This document shows positions 9,211 through 18,605 of a stretch of DNA of 64,000 bases, one piece after another (within the stretch, counting starts at the first letter, position 1; every line of letters starts with the position of its first letter). The notes beneath the pieces are model-generated. The model did no database searches. It saw only the letters and a program-made list of their open reading frames with translations, and was not told the DNA's origin. Both the position numbers and the translations under genes were made by a program. This DNA comes from Clostridium thermosuccinogenes (GTDB lineage Bacteria; Bacillota; Clostridia; Acetivibrionales; DSM-5807), in the NCBI RefSeq assembly GCF_002896855.1, contig NZ_CP021850.1, positions 2,009,665-2,073,664 on the forward strand, in the 5' to 3' direction.

Positions 9211-9270
9211 GTAGACTCCTCCAAATATTAACTGATGAACATTATATAATAAAAATATACTGTTGTAAAA

Positions 9271-9312
9271 ATAAAAAAGCAGCAATTTATAAACTAAATT
9301 ACTGCTTTTATT
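9271..9312 (-). terminator. Terminator of the mannoside operon
   Basis: On the minus strand the stem AAAAGCAG...CTGCTTTT, reinforced by AATTTA/TAAATT inside, is followed by TTTTTTATTTTT, directly beyond the mannose-6-phosphate isomerase stop. Confidence 0.85.
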
Positions 9313-9322
9313 TTATACAATG

Positions 9323-11068
9323 CTATCTTATGGTGGCCACAATTACACGCAATGTCTCTTTTTTAGGGGATTCGACAATAAACTTTTTAACATGGGCGGG
9401 AATTACAAAGGTTTCACAGTAATGCATTGTTTTTGGTTCCCAACTCCCATCAACGCTTTTGATAAAAGCTTCCGTACCTTCCACAAGGTTAATTACGGCA
9501 ACAGAATCATTAAGCGTTATCTCTGCATTCTCATCAAAAGTATAACGCAGGGTATCAATCATTTCATATTCATGCAATCCTGTTCTCTCTATTAAGCAAT
9601 GTTCATCCTTATGCAATACTTTTTCCTGATGAATTAAATTGTCTAGTACCCAATTCGTATCCCGTTCCCACTTGATATTTTTCTTTCCATGATTTATATG
9701 AACCGGTCTTGGGAGACCATCAAGCCCAATTTTCCCCCAATCCCATAGCTTAAAGGTGAAGATATATGGAGTAACGCTTATTTCAAGGACATGGGTATCC
9801 TTGCCTGAGCAGTGTACAGTTCCTGCCGGAATTAATACATGATCATGCTTTTTTACCGGTATTTTGTTAACGTATTTTTCGGCATCAAACATGATCTCGC
9901 CACGGTTTGCTGCTTCAAGATCGGCAATCATTGCTTCCTTGTCGATTCCTTCCTTGAGTCCGATATATACACAGCTGTTTTCTGTGGCATCCAGGATATA
10001 ATAGCTTTCGTCCTGGGTATAGTTCTTTAACCCAAAAGTATTCTTTATATAATCCCTGGTGGGATGAACCTGTAATGATAGATTGCCACCCTCAAAGGTA
10101 TCCAGCATATCAAACCTTATGGGAAAGTCAGCGCCATAAGCATTATAAACTTTGTCACCCAGAAGTTCTCTGGGGAACAATTTTACCAGGTTCAGGGCTG
10201 GAAATACTATGGTATTTCCTCCAAAGGAAAACCTCACGCAATTTTCTTCCGGCACACCATCAAAGGACCATCCGTAGTTCTCCTCATCTCCATCGACGCC
10301 CAACATGTTTTTCATCCATTGACCGCCCCAAACGCTTTTATCAAAATAAGGCTCCATCCTGAAAGGCTCTTTCGATATCTTTTCAAAGGCGGCATAAAAA
10401 GATTTTTTATCAATAGCTTTTAATTCACTGCTTATATTAGCATCAACCCAATAATCAACTGATGCAAAATTTTCTTCTTTATGGGTATCCGCCAGTCTCC
10501 ATTCTATAAAAAACCCTATCTTGTACTTGGTTAGAACCGGGGCATCCGGATTGTTGAACAGCCAGTTGGGGCTCCCTTTACGAAATCTTAACTGAATCTC
10601 CCAACGGGTGACGTCAAAATAATAATGAACGTCAGCTTTGGCAAAAAGACTGGCGCCAACACCTATTATAAAGATAACTTCATTCTTGCTTTGCTCAAGG
10701 AGCGACTTTACCTGAGCAACTTTATTCTCATCAAAGCAGGTTTCCAGCCTGCTGTTGACCATATAGCCAAATACACGGTCGTCTGTGATGTTCTGATCAA
10801 ACATCCTATACAATTCGTCCTCTGAACGCTTGCAGGTATCCGTATCAATTAAAAGCTTATGATTTAATACTCTTAAAAGTGAAATTAAGCTTTCCTTATC
10901 AACTCCGGGATATAAATCGTAAACGAAAATTCTATTTCCTTGTTTTATTTGATTTTTGATCAATTCTGCCAGATTGCTATTGCCGACAATAACATCTTCC
11001 TTCTTATCATTGACAACAATACAGGGCCTTAAATCAAAGTTATTCTTCGATGGGTAATGGTAAGTCAT
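9323..11068 (-). CDS. Mannose-6-phosphate isomerase with N-terminal kinase-like domain
   Basis: Type I (cupin) mannose-6-phosphate isomerase interconverting mannose-6-P and fructose-6-P, enlarged to 581 aa. The cupin part (about 230-581) keeps the metal ligands Q333 and H335 (LQVHPTRD), E354 (QDESYYIL) and H419 (PAGTVHCSG). Residues 1-about 200 are an extra domain: the IFVYDLYPGVDKESL and YYFDVTRWEIQLRFRKG blocks look like a degenerate P-loop kinase-type fold, but no GxxxxGK[ST] is present, so it is probably not an active kinase of the usual kind. It is last gene of the GH38-ROK-GntR operon, 20 bp after gntR, and would feed mannose-6-P into glycolysis. Confidence 0.85.
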   Translation of the reverse strand: MTYHYPSKNNFDLRPCIVVNDKKEDVIVGNSNLAELIKNQIKQGNRIFVYDLYPGVDKESLISLLRVLNHKLLIDTDTCKRSEDELYRMFDQNITDDRVFGYMVNSRLETCFDENKVAQVKSLLEQSKNEVIFIIGVGASLFAKADVHYYFDVTRWEIQLRFRKGSPNWLFNNPDAPVLTKYKIGFFIEWRLADTHKEENFASVDYWVDANISSELKAIDKKSFYAAFEKISKEPFRMEPYFDKSVWGGQWMKNMLGVDGDEENYGWSFDGVPEENCVRFSFGGNTIVFPALNLVKLFPRELLGDKVYNAYGADFPIRFDMLDTFEGGNLSLQVHPTRDYIKNTFGLKNYTQDESYYILDATENSCVYIGLKEGIDKEAMIADLEAANRGEIMFDAEKYVNKIPVKKHDHVLIPAGTVHCSGKDTHVLEISVTPYIFTFKLWDWGKIGLDGLPRPVHINHGKKNIKWERDTNWVLDNLIHQEKVLHKDEHCLIERTGLHEYEMIDTLRYTFDENAEITLNDSVAVINLVEGTEAFIKSVDGSWEPKTMHYCETFVIPAHVKKFIVESPKKETLRVIVATIR

Positions 11069-11088
11069 AGTTTATCATCCTCATTTAA

Positions 11089-11808
11089 TCAAAGGTTTAC
11101 AAAATATCTGTATTTATCTCCGGGATAATAGCAAATTGTGTACTCAACCTCGTTATCATATTGGTCATATGCTACTCTTGTTCTTTTAAAGGTTGGAAAA
11201 CCTTGAGCAACCTCCAGTCTTTTTGCAATAACTCCTTCTGCAAGGCTTGCTTCAAGTATATCTCCCGCCCTTGTGATGTTTATGTTATATTCATTCTGCA
11301 GGAACTTGTACAAAGAGTCCTTATACAAGTCAGCGTCCAACGGCAAGTCCGTTTTTTTTAGGTAGGTTGTTGAGTAAACCAGAGGTTTATTATTTGCGCA
11401 TCTAACCCTTGTCAGCTCCAAAACAGTGGATTTAACGTCAACATTAAGATTTTTAGCAACTGTTTCACTGGCTTGAACCGGTTTTATTTCACAAAAGCTG
11501 GTTTGCATAATAATGCCATGCAATTTCATTTCATCAGAAAAGCTAATAACCCGCTTTAGCTTTTCTTCAATTTTGCCATAGGTAACAACGGTTCCTATTC
11601 CTCTCATTCGTTCCACATAGCCTTTGTTTACCAGCTCTCCGATTGCTAATCTTACAGTCATTCTACTGACGCTATACATTTCTTCCAACTGCTTTTCACT
11701 GGGAATGATTTGCCCTTGTGTATATTCGCCCTTTTCTATTGCTTGTGCAATCTGTCCGGCTATTTGCAAATATAAAGGTATCGCAGCTTTTCCTCTGTCT
11801 AATTCCAT
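11089..11808 (-). CDS. GntR/HutC-family transcriptional regulator
   Basis: 239-aa repressor with an N-terminal GntR winged helix (IPLYLQIAGQIAQAIEKGEY...IPSEKQLEEMYSVSRMTVRLAIGEL, about 10-75) and a C-terminal UTRA effector domain (about 95-235) ending CYYPGDKYRYFVNL. UTRA domains usually bind phosphorylated sugars or amino-sugars. It is encoded inside the mannoside operon, between the ROK and isomerase genes. It is the natural ligand for the GT-N4-AC operators at 15407-15430 upstream of the operon, so autoregulation is likely. Effector identity (for instance mannose-6-P) is inference. Confidence 0.92.
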   Translation of the reverse strand: MELDRGKAAIPLYLQIAGQIAQAIEKGEYTQGQIIPSEKQLEEMYSVSRMTVRLAIGELVNKGYVERMRGIGTVVTYGKIEEKLKRVISFSDEMKLHGIIMQTSFCEIKPVQASETVAKNLNVDVKSTVLELTRVRCANNKPLVYSTTYLKKTDLPLDADLYKDSLYKFLQNEYNINITRAGDILEASLAEGVIAKRLEVAQGFPTFKRTRVAYDQYDNEVEYTICYYPGDKYRYFVNL

Positions 11809-11838
11809 CTATTCTCCCTCCATAGCTTTTACCTGGAT

Positions 11839-12738
11839 TTATAGAGTGGTCAATCCTAACATTGTAAGCCTTGACGTATCACTTTCAATAATAAGATCAA
11901 CCCCCAAAGCTTTGCAGCTCTCCTTCAGCGGTGAAATAAACAAATCGCTTGAACGGCTTATATTTCCACCAATCACTAATGTATTAGCCTTAAATTGCTT
12001 CAATAAAGGCAAGAGCGCTGCAGCTAGATCATCTCCAAATTCTTTATAAGCCTGGATAGCTTCTTTGTTTCCATTTTCAGCTATCTTGCTTAATTCTAAA
12101 GGAGAAAGAGCTTGGTTGCAATACCTTAAGGCCAGCTTGTTGATTCCGCGCGCAGAAATATATTCATCAATTACCATATCCTTAAAGGGTAATGAATATA
12201 TCCATCCGTTTTCAGGGATTCCTTGTGACCGATCGGTAGATATCTGACCGTCTATCGAAAATGCGGAACCACAACCTGTACCTATGCAAACATATATCAC
12301 TCGATATCCTTGATATAAATTTCTTTTGTTCATAGCACCAAGGGCATAAGCTTCTACATCATTGACAAATTGAAAATCATTATTGCTTCTCGGTATAAAA
12401 TCATAATTTTCCTTGATGCCCAGATGGATCATCTCATCGGGAATAGATACCGAATATAAGCTCTCATACTTGGCAAGTCCTTTTATTTTGGATATGCCTT
12501 TGCCGTAATCAAAAGGACCGGGGAAAGCCATCCTGATGCTTCGGATTCTTTTATTATCGTCATGGATTTGCCCCCATATCCTACCACAAATAGTGATAAA
12601 GTGTTTTATTATTACATCCTTTTCTTTGTCAGAATTTGAAATAAAATTATAGGAATCCGAAAGAATATTTTTTCCGGTATTATAATAGCCACCCTTTATA
12701 CCTGTTCCGCCAACATCCAAGAGTATGTCATATAACAT
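11839..12738 (-). CDS. ROK-family sugar kinase lacking the zinc motif
   Basis: 299-aa ROK-type sugar kinase. The phosphate-binding LLDVGGTGIKGGYY is at the N-terminus, the catalytic-region FVNDVEAYALGA near residue 125, and the ATP-site IGTGCGSAF near 150. The canonical ROK zinc-binding cluster CxCGxxGCxE after the catalytic region is missing; SQGIPENGWIYSLPF stands in that place. The likely role is phosphorylating mannose or a related sugar released by the GH38 enzyme, before the isomerase acts. It is 15 bp after the GH38 gene and 30 bp before gntR. Substrate is inferred from the operon. Confidence 0.85.
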   Translation of the reverse strand: MLYDILLDVGGTGIKGGYYNTGKNILSDSYNFISNSDKEKDVIIKHFITICGRIWGQIHDDNKRIRSIRMAFPGPFDYGKGISKIKGLAKYESLYSVSIPDEMIHLGIKENYDFIPRSNNDFQFVNDVEAYALGAMNKRNLYQGYRVIYVCIGTGCGSAFSIDGQISTDRSQGIPENGWIYSLPFKDMVIDEYISARGINKLALRYCNQALSPLELSKIAENGNKEAIQAYKEFGDDLAAALLPLLKQFKANTLVIGGNISRSSDLFISPLKESCKALGVDLIIESDTSRLTMLGLTTL

Positions 12739-12753
12739 AATTATCCCATTCCT

Positions 12754-15207
12754 TTAAATATAAAATCCCAGCACACCTTCGTTGATTGCTTTGGCATATT
12801 CCAATGCCTGATTGCGTGACTCAAACTTATCTGTAACTACTGTATAGGTAAATTCATAGAACCCGCCAAGATCAGCTTTGAAATTGGTCTCCCAGAAATT
12901 ATTCATTATCCAGGAATACGCAGTAGAGTTTTTAAGTTCCGTATTTTTTCCATCGCATAGTTTAACCGGTGCGGCTTCTCGCTTGCCAAAGCAGATTAAA
13001 GGAGCATCCTTTATGCTTACCAATATGTCTGTGTCTTTTCCTGTTCTTAGCATGCCGTTCTGGATGAGATAAAAGTTTTGGCAAGTACCAGGAAGCTGGT
13101 CAATACCGGGACGGATAATGCAACCGGTTTTGTCCACATAGGTTTCTTTAGCTGCATCGCTGATAAAAGGCAGTGATACATAAAGATTTTCAGGCTCCCA
13201 GACGCTTTCCTTATGGAGACAAATTCTGGCTTCAATCATTGGAGCCACTTTATAAATTTTCAAATACACATAATAGAATTTTGTGCCCGGAAGCTCATAA
13301 GACAGCTTTGCAGTAACGTACACGGGACCACTCTCTACAATGGATACATCTGTAAGCTTAGAAATGCTTCTTTGTGTTGCAATGCTTGAGCGGTTTCTTC
13401 CCATTTGACGGCGCACTTCACAAGGATTGCCGTTTTTCATCGGTGTAAACTCATAAATGCCTGAAAAAGCGCCTTCAGTAACTTCACTATCGGTAATGCA
13501 TCTGCCTGTTTTTTTATCCAGAATAGAAGCAATTCCCTTTTCCTGAGAAAACTCCACTTTGTAGTAATCCGTTTCGATCAGGAACGGCGTTTCCAAATAT
13601 TCGCCTTCTATTACAATATCTTTTACTCCCTCTGCACCAATATGGGCATGGTTTCGTATTGTGCCTGCATTTCCATAGCTCTGTTTCAGCTTAACGATCT
13701 TTTCCTCTCCCGGAGCCAAATCCACAACAACCTCGACTTCATGCGCCCTGGATATTCTATGTCCCTGACATGTCAGCCTTTCCCCGGTCTTTTCATCATA
13801 GGCTTCAATCGTAGCGCTTGTATCCAGAGGAATACCATCAAAATACTCCCAGTACTCAACATATAGCTTAGCAGTTCCCTTATAACGGAAGGGATGAGGA
13901 TTGATAATTTTATATCTTTGACACTTATGGGCATCAATTGATACTTCTCCCATTTTGGAAAGAATCAAATCAAGATTTTTTGATATAGCAATATTGGCAT
14001 TTATAGCATAGGCATCCTTCTTTTTCTCCAGACATGCAACAAGAGAATCCCAAGGCTCAGATATGGAGGAGGAATATCCCCAGGTGTGCTCAGCATAAAG
14101 CATAATATTCTCCGCTGCATTTTCTAAAAGCTCTGCATTTCCCAGCCTGTTTTCCGGATCCAGTTTTTTGCAAAGGTCATACTTTCTTTGAGCCTCCCGG
14201 AATAGTTTAACCGCATTGGGAGTTGATCCGACGCCGTCAGCCCACCAATCGGTAAAATCGCCTTCATAGGTTGGAATGGAAACCTTGCTGCTTCTCAGTT
14301 GGTCAAAAAACTCATCCAATGTGGCCATCTTTATAGTGACTTTGCCGTCAAATATTTGATTCAGCTCATGTACTCTCTTTGCAATATCAGCATTTGGAGG
14401 TGCATTGTCTGAAATAACTCCTGAAACCATAATTGGAACGAAGTCATAAGGATAACCTTCTTTTTCAAGATTATCAACATACCTTAGTATTCTTTTCTGT
14501 GAAAACTCAAGCTCTTTTTTCTTTGTTTCATCCACACCTGAAGTTCTAAAGCCTCTGCTAAGTTCTTTTCGGATATCATCACTGATCATGTATGAAGTGC
14601 CTCCGTGAGGACAGAGAAACAATTCATTGCCCAGATGATAATGTTCGCTTACCCAAACGAGAACTTTATTTTTGTTTGGGCCCTGCCAATAAAAAGGTTG
14701 CTGCTTTTTATACAGCGGGAACATACCGTGGTGGGGATGGAGGGCGCAAAGAAGATTTTCTACTCCGCATTCTGAAAGTATGTCAGGGTATCCCCAGGCG
14801 TATCCATTAATATCGGCTGACATACCGCTCTTGATTTTAACTCCGATTTTTTCACCATATTTCTTTGCTTTCATTGTTCTGGAAAGCAATACTTCCTTAT
14901 CCACCAGCTCCGTCATATTGAGATAGTTTCCGGAGAGCCCGATTTCACCAGACTTCACATATTTTTCGAATTTTTCTATTTGCTCTGCTGTAGCGTTTGC
15001 ATAGAAATTTTCTACCTGCCACTGATTTTCACACTGCCATTTAAACCCTTGGCAGCCTTGTAACTTCCCGGAATGAATATCATCAAGGATATTTATGGCC
15101 TGTACTATAAAATCCTTGTGATAGTTCATTAATTTTTCCTGCCGCTCTGTGTAACCGATATCCGTGTGGGAATGATGGATTAAAAATATCGTCCAGTTTT
15201 TCATCAT
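12754..15207 (-). CDS. GH38-type alpha-mannosidase-like glycoside hydrolase
   Basis: Large glycosidase of 817 aa with the GH38 alpha-mannosidase layout: an N-terminal IHHSHTDIGYTERQEKL metal-site block, a SADINGYAWGYPD segment carrying the probable nucleophile Asp, an ADGVGSTPNAVKLFREAQ helical region, then beta-sandwich domains. There is no signal peptide, so it probably acts on imported oligosaccharides. The start at 15207 is used because AAAGGAAG lies about 5 bases upstream; an ATG at 15246 is less well placed. It is the first gene of the mannoside operon. No transporter gene is adjacent. An alternative reading is a DUF5054-like relative with another substrate. Confidence 0.82.
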   Translation of the reverse strand: MMKNWTIFLIHHSHTDIGYTERQEKLMNYHKDFIVQAINILDDIHSGKLQGCQGFKWQCENQWQVENFYANATAEQIEKFEKYVKSGEIGLSGNYLNMTELVDKEVLLSRTMKAKKYGEKIGVKIKSGMSADINGYAWGYPDILSECGVENLLCALHPHHGMFPLYKKQQPFYWQGPNKNKVLVWVSEHYHLGNELFLCPHGGTSYMISDDIRKELSRGFRTSGVDETKKKELEFSQKRILRYVDNLEKEGYPYDFVPIMVSGVISDNAPPNADIAKRVHELNQIFDGKVTIKMATLDEFFDQLRSSKVSIPTYEGDFTDWWADGVGSTPNAVKLFREAQRKYDLCKKLDPENRLGNAELLENAAENIMLYAEHTWGYSSSISEPWDSLVACLEKKKDAYAINANIAISKNLDLILSKMGEVSIDAHKCQRYKIINPHPFRYKGTAKLYVEYWEYFDGIPLDTSATIEAYDEKTGERLTCQGHRISRAHEVEVVVDLAPGEEKIVKLKQSYGNAGTIRNHAHIGAEGVKDIVIEGEYLETPFLIETDYYKVEFSQEKGIASILDKKTGRCITDSEVTEGAFSGIYEFTPMKNGNPCEVRRQMGRNRSSIATQRSISKLTDVSIVESGPVYVTAKLSYELPGTKFYYVYLKIYKVAPMIEARICLHKESVWEPENLYVSLPFISDAAKETYVDKTGCIIRPGIDQLPGTCQNFYLIQNGMLRTGKDTDILVSIKDAPLICFGKREAAPVKLCDGKNTELKNSTAYSWIMNNFWETNFKADLGGFYEFTYTVVTDKFESRNQALEYAKAINEGVLGFYI

Positions 15208-15406
15208 TTTTGCTTCCTTTCTTTTTGCATTGATTTGAAATTCCATTATTAAAATTATTATTTATTGTTGATACAGAATTATTGTTGGCATAGATGCTAT
15301 TGCACATGCTACCAGCATGGCAGGTTTGTTGCTTGTAACGGAGCTTTTAATATTGATGCAAATGTTCTAGAGAATCCAACCTTTATTATAGTTATATTAT
15401 TATAAG

Positions 15407-15430
15407 GTTATAACGTTATAACGTTATAAC
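15407..15430. promoter_or_regulatory. Triple tandem GTTATAAC operator
   Basis: Three adjacent copies of the palindrome GTTATAAC (15407-15414, 15415-15422, 15423-15430). GT-N4-AC is the core of many GntR/HutC operators. The array lies just downstream of the predicted transcription start of the mannoside operon and is the best candidate site for the encoded GntR protein. Confidence 0.75.
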
Positions 15431-15442
15431 ATTTACAATTGT

Positions 15443-15471
15443 ATGGTAGCATCTAATTTTAATGTTGTCAA
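15443..15471 (-). promoter_or_regulatory. Promoter of the mannoside operon
   Basis: Minus-strand TTGACA (15466-15471), 17-base spacer, TACCAT (15443-15448). The three operator copies follow within about 40 bases, so a bound repressor would block the polymerase. Confidence 0.6.
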
Positions 15472-15520
15472 TACAGAATGTTAAATCTTGCTTTATCAAT
15501 ATAGAAACTCTTATGAAAAG

Positions 15521-16813
15521 CTAAATTCCACTTTTTCTTCTTTCGTCCAGCCACTCCTTGATTTTGCGCTCGTACCCGTTGACCGTAGGTTTGTAATATA
15601 TTGTGCCTCTCATCTCTTCGGGAAGATATTCCTGGTTTACGATATTTCCGGGATAGTCGTGGGCATATTTGTATCCGACTCCATATCCCAGGTCCTTCAT
15701 CCCCTGAGTAACTGCGTTTCTGAGATGCATCGGCACATCACCGGTGCGCTTTGTCTCTACATCGTGCAATGCCTGGTTTATGGCAGCGTAAGCAGAATTG
15801 GATTTCGGACTGGTGGCTACCATAACAGCAGCATGGGCCAATATAATCCTTGCTTCGGGCATTCCTATCATTCTTACAGCTTCAGCAGCAGCTGTTGCTA
15901 CCACCAAGGCATTCGGATTTGCCATCCCGACATCTTCGGAAGCGCATATAATTATCCTCCGGGCGAGAAACTCCGGGTCTTCCCCGGCATATAAAGCCCT
16001 GGCAAGATAAAACACCGCCGCATCGGGATCACTGCCCCGCATGGACTTTATAAAAGCGCTGATATTGTCATAGTGCATATCTCCCGATTTGTCGAAAGTC
16101 ACAGCCCTTTTTTGCACACATTCTTCAATTACAGACATATCTATGTGAATCTTTCCGTCACTGCTGATCTCAGAAGTTATTACCGCCAGCTCAAGGGCAT
16201 TCAATGCGATGCGGGCATCCCCGTTGCATATGTTGGCAAGGTATTTTAATGCGTCATCTTCCACCTCAATATCGTATTCCCCCAAACCCCGCTCCCGATC
16301 GGTTAGCGCATTGTTCAGAAGCTTCAATATGTGCTGCTCCGAAAGGGGTTTGAGCATGAATACCGACGACCTTGAGATCAGAGCCTTGTTAACTTCGAAA
16401 AACGGATTTTCAGTGGTAGCGCCGATTAAAACTATGGTTCCGTCCTCTACATAAGGCAGCAGCGCATCCTGCTGGGATTTGTTAAAACGGTGGATTTCGT
16501 CAATAAAAAGAACCGTTTTTCCCTTGGTATTCAGCATGGGATTTTGGGTATCGGCAACAATTCTCTTTATGTCCGCCACTCCCGCCGTAACCGCGTTCAG
16601 CTTTTCAAAAGGAGTTTTCGTCGATTCTGCAATAACCCTTGCAAGGGATGTTTTTCCCGTGCCCGGGGGACCGTAAAAAATGACGGACGATATGCGGTCT
16701 GCTTTTATCATCCTGTAAAGCATTTTTCCTTTGCCGACGATTTCTTCCTGACCCACAAATTCTTCAATTGTCCTTGGTCTCATTCTATAAGCCAGAGGTT
16801 CTTTTCTTTCCAT
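15521..16813 (-). CDS. rarA: Replication-associated recombination protein RarA (MgsA)
   Basis: AAA+ ATPase of the RarA/MgsA/WRNIP1 family acting at stalled replication forks; 430 aa, normal length. Walker A GPPGTGKT is near residue 50, Walker B FIDEIHRFNKSQQDALL near 105, sensor 1 GATTENPFFEVN near 131. The C-terminal tetramerisation region carries RGSDPDAAVFYLARAL and the conserved YKYAHDYPGN block. It is encoded alone on the minus strand after the glyA terminator. The assignment is firm. Confidence 0.96.
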   Translation of the reverse strand: MERKEPLAYRMRPRTIEEFVGQEEIVGKGKMLYRMIKADRISSVIFYGPPGTGKTSLARVIAESTKTPFEKLNAVTAGVADIKRIVADTQNPMLNTKGKTVLFIDEIHRFNKSQQDALLPYVEDGTIVLIGATTENPFFEVNKALISRSSVFMLKPLSEQHILKLLNNALTDRERGLGEYDIEVEDDALKYLANICNGDARIALNALELAVITSEISSDGKIHIDMSVIEECVQKRAVTFDKSGDMHYDNISAFIKSMRGSDPDAAVFYLARALYAGEDPEFLARRIIICASEDVGMANPNALVVATAAAEAVRMIGMPEARIILAHAAVMVATSPKSNSAYAAINQALHDVETKRTGDVPMHLRNAVTQGMKDLGYGVGYKYAHDYPGNIVNQEYLPEEMRGTIYYKPTVNGYERKIKEWLDERRKSGI

Positions 16814-16927
16814 CGCACTTCTCTTCCTTGTAACATGTAGTATATGACAAATTATATTTTACCATTATAGGAGAGAGGTTTTCCATATATAAATCTTTTT
16901 TCTTTTCCGGGGAAGGTGTGCCCCCAT

Positions 16928-16958
16928 CAAAAAGGAAAAGGTGCCGTAACAGGCACCC
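16928..16958 (-). terminator. Terminator of glyA
   Basis: Minus-strand stem GGTGCC with loop TGTTAC and GGCACC (16940-16957) is followed by TTTTCCTTTTT, about 95 bp beyond the glyA stop. Confidence 0.8.
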
Positions 16959-17051
16959 CGTATAAATCATCAGTATATAAGCTATCAATTAAGCGTAGTT
17001 TTTCACCAGATTATTCTGTATAAATACTTTGTGTTGAAGAGTATAGAGCTA

Positions 17052-18287
17052 TCAGTACAATGGATACTTATTCGTGAGGGCTTTTACCCTTTCTATAACA
17101 GCTTCCTTGCTGTTGTCAAAATCCGTAAGGGCCAAGGAGATCAGATCAGCTATCTCCACCATGTCATCTTCCTTCATTCCCCTTGTGGTTACCGAAGGAG
17201 TGCCAAGGCGCAATCCGCTGGTAACGGTAGGCTTTTCGGGGTCAAAAGGAATTCCGTTCTTGTTGGCGGTTATGAACACTTCATCCAGCTTATGCTGGGC
17301 CTCTTTTCCGGTTATGCCCTTATTGCGGAGGTCTACCAGCATGAGATGGTTGTCCGTTCCCCCGGAAACCAGATTGAAGCCTTTTTCCATCAAAGCATTG
17401 GCCAGAGCTTTTGCGTTCTTTACAATTTGAGTCTGATATGCCTTAAATTCATCGGAAAGAGCTTCTTTGAAGCTTACGGCTTTTGCCGCAATCACGTGCA
17501 TCAGTGGTCCTCCCTGTATTCCGGGGAAAACAGCGCTGTTCAGTTTTTTGGAAAGCTCTTCGGTGCACAAAATCATCCCGCCCCTCGGACCGCGGAGGGT
17601 CTTGTGCGTGGTAGTGGTTACAAAATGGGCATACGGTACCGGGTTGGGATGAAGGCCGGCAGCTACCAGACCTGCAATGTGGGCCATATCCACCATCAAA
17701 TATGCTCCCACTTCATCGGCAATTTCCCTGAAAGTTTTGAAATCTAATATCCTCGGATAAGCGCTGGCACCGGCTATTATAAGCTTTGGAGAATGCTTTT
17801 TGGCCAGTTCCCTTACCTGGTCGTAATCAATCCTGCAGTCACTTTCCCTTACACCATAAGGGATTACATTATAGTACTTACCGGATATGTTCTTGGGCAT
17901 ACCGTGGCTCAGGTGGCCTCCATGGGCGAGGTTCATGCCCAACACAGTATCCCCGGGTTCCAGAACAGCAAAGAACACTGCCATGTTGGCCTGTGCTCCC
18001 GAGTGAGGCTGAACATTTGCATGCTCTGCTCCAAAAAGCTCTTTTGCCCGTTCTATTGCAAGGTTTTCAACGACATCCACATAATCGCACCCGCCGTAAT
18101 ACCTTTTTCCCGGGTAACCTTCGGCATACTTGTTTGTAAGGGGAGTTCCCAGGGCCTCCATGACTGCTTCACTTACGAAATTCTCCGAGGCGATAAGCTC
18201 TATATTATTTCTTTGGCGATTTACTTCATCCTCTATAGCCCTGGCTATATCAGGATCAACTTTTTTTATCTGATTCAAGCTGTACAT
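17052..18287 (-). CDS. glyA: Serine hydroxymethyltransferase GlyA
   Basis: PLP enzyme interconverting serine plus tetrahydrofolate with glycine plus methylene-tetrahydrofolate; 411 aa, normal length. The PLP lysine is K229 in [39 protein letters not shown] and [11 protein letters not shown] are all intact. AGGAGG lies 7 bases before the ATG. It is monocistronic, with its own terminator. The region upstream carries an unusual tandem repeat that may contain a duplicated promoter. Confidence 0.98.
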   Translation of the reverse strand: MYSLNQIKKVDPDIARAIEDEVNRQRNNIELIASENFVSEAVMEALGTPLTNKYAEGYPGKRYYGGCDYVDVVENLAIERAKELFGAEHANVQPHSGAQANMAVFFAVLEPGDTVLGMNLAHGGHLSHGMPKNISGKYYNVIPYGVRESDCRIDYDQVRELAKKHSPKLIIAGASAYPRILDFKTFREIADEVGAYLMVDMAHIAGLVAAGLHPNPVPYAHFVTTTTHKTLRGPRGGMILCTEELSKKLNSAVFPGIQGGPLMHVIAAKAVSFKEALSDEFKAYQTQIVKNAKALANALMEKGFNLVSGGTDNHLMLVDLRNKGITGKEAQHKLDEVFITANKNGIPFDPEKPTVTSGLRLGTPSVTTRGMKEDDMVEIADLISLALTDFDNSKEAVIERVKALTNKYPLY

Positions 18288-18327
18288 CTTCTATCCTCCT
18301 GTTTGTAAAATCAATGTTCCTAATGGA

Positions 18328-18379
18328 CTTTATAATAAAAAATGCTATTAATCTTTATAATAAAAAAAATGCTAGTAAT
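18328..18379. repeat. Two-copy tandem repeat in the glyA promoter region
   Basis: Exactly adjacent copies at 18328-18352 and 18353-18379 share CTTTATAATAAAAA and ATGCTA-TAAT; the second copy has two extra A. Read on the minus strand, each copy contributes TATTATAAAG, which resembles a -10 element, so the repeat may have doubled a promoter. Confidence 0.7.
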
Positions 18380-18535
18380 ATTAACGTCTTTTATTGACAT
18401 CTTTATAAAGCTGCATTTATAGCTTGTATTGATGATATTATCATGGCTTAATCAAATGCATAAATAAAAAACTTTAGCAATAAATATACATTTAATCAAA
18501 TTATAATAACTAAAAAAAGGCATGTCAACAAATTG

Positions 18536-18561
18536 TCAAAAAAGATGGAAAAATCATCTTT
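18536..18561 (-). terminator. Terminator of the AIR-synthase-like gene
   Basis: Minus-strand stem AAAGATG-ATTTTTC-CATCTTT (18541-18561) continues into TTT, giving a run of six T, about 45 bp past the stop codon. Confidence 0.75.
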
Positions 18562-18605
18562 CTGGTAAACTGTGGCCTTAAAGGTCATACTGCAGGCCTG
18601 CAGGC

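Larger units (their letters stand above)
15208..15520. other. Leader and promoter region of the mannoside operon
   Basis: About 310 bases without a gene. On the minus strand it holds a promoter, the triple operator, then a 5' leader of about 200 nt rich in A and T with a small CATGCT-ACC-AGCATG hairpin near 15306-15320. No riboswitch was recognised. The rarA stop is at the far edge. Confidence 0.6.
18288..18605. other. A+T-rich intergenic region upstream of glyA
   Basis: 318 bases with no gene. It contains a tandem direct repeat (18328-18379), a terminator of the neighbouring gene (18536-18561) and a 14-bp palindrome CTGCAGGCCTGCAG at 18590-18603. No riboswitch was recognised. Confidence 0.6.

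Noticed and set aside
15083-15307. 74-codon frame rich in Asn upstream of the GH38 gene
   Set aside because: Overlaps the start of the GH38 gene in another frame, has no ribosome site, and its composition is that of A+T-rich leader DNA.
18590-18603. 14-bp palindrome CTGCAGGCCTGCAG as a regulatory site
   Set aside because: It sits just downstream of a stop codon with no promoter or second copy in the window. Not enough to call.
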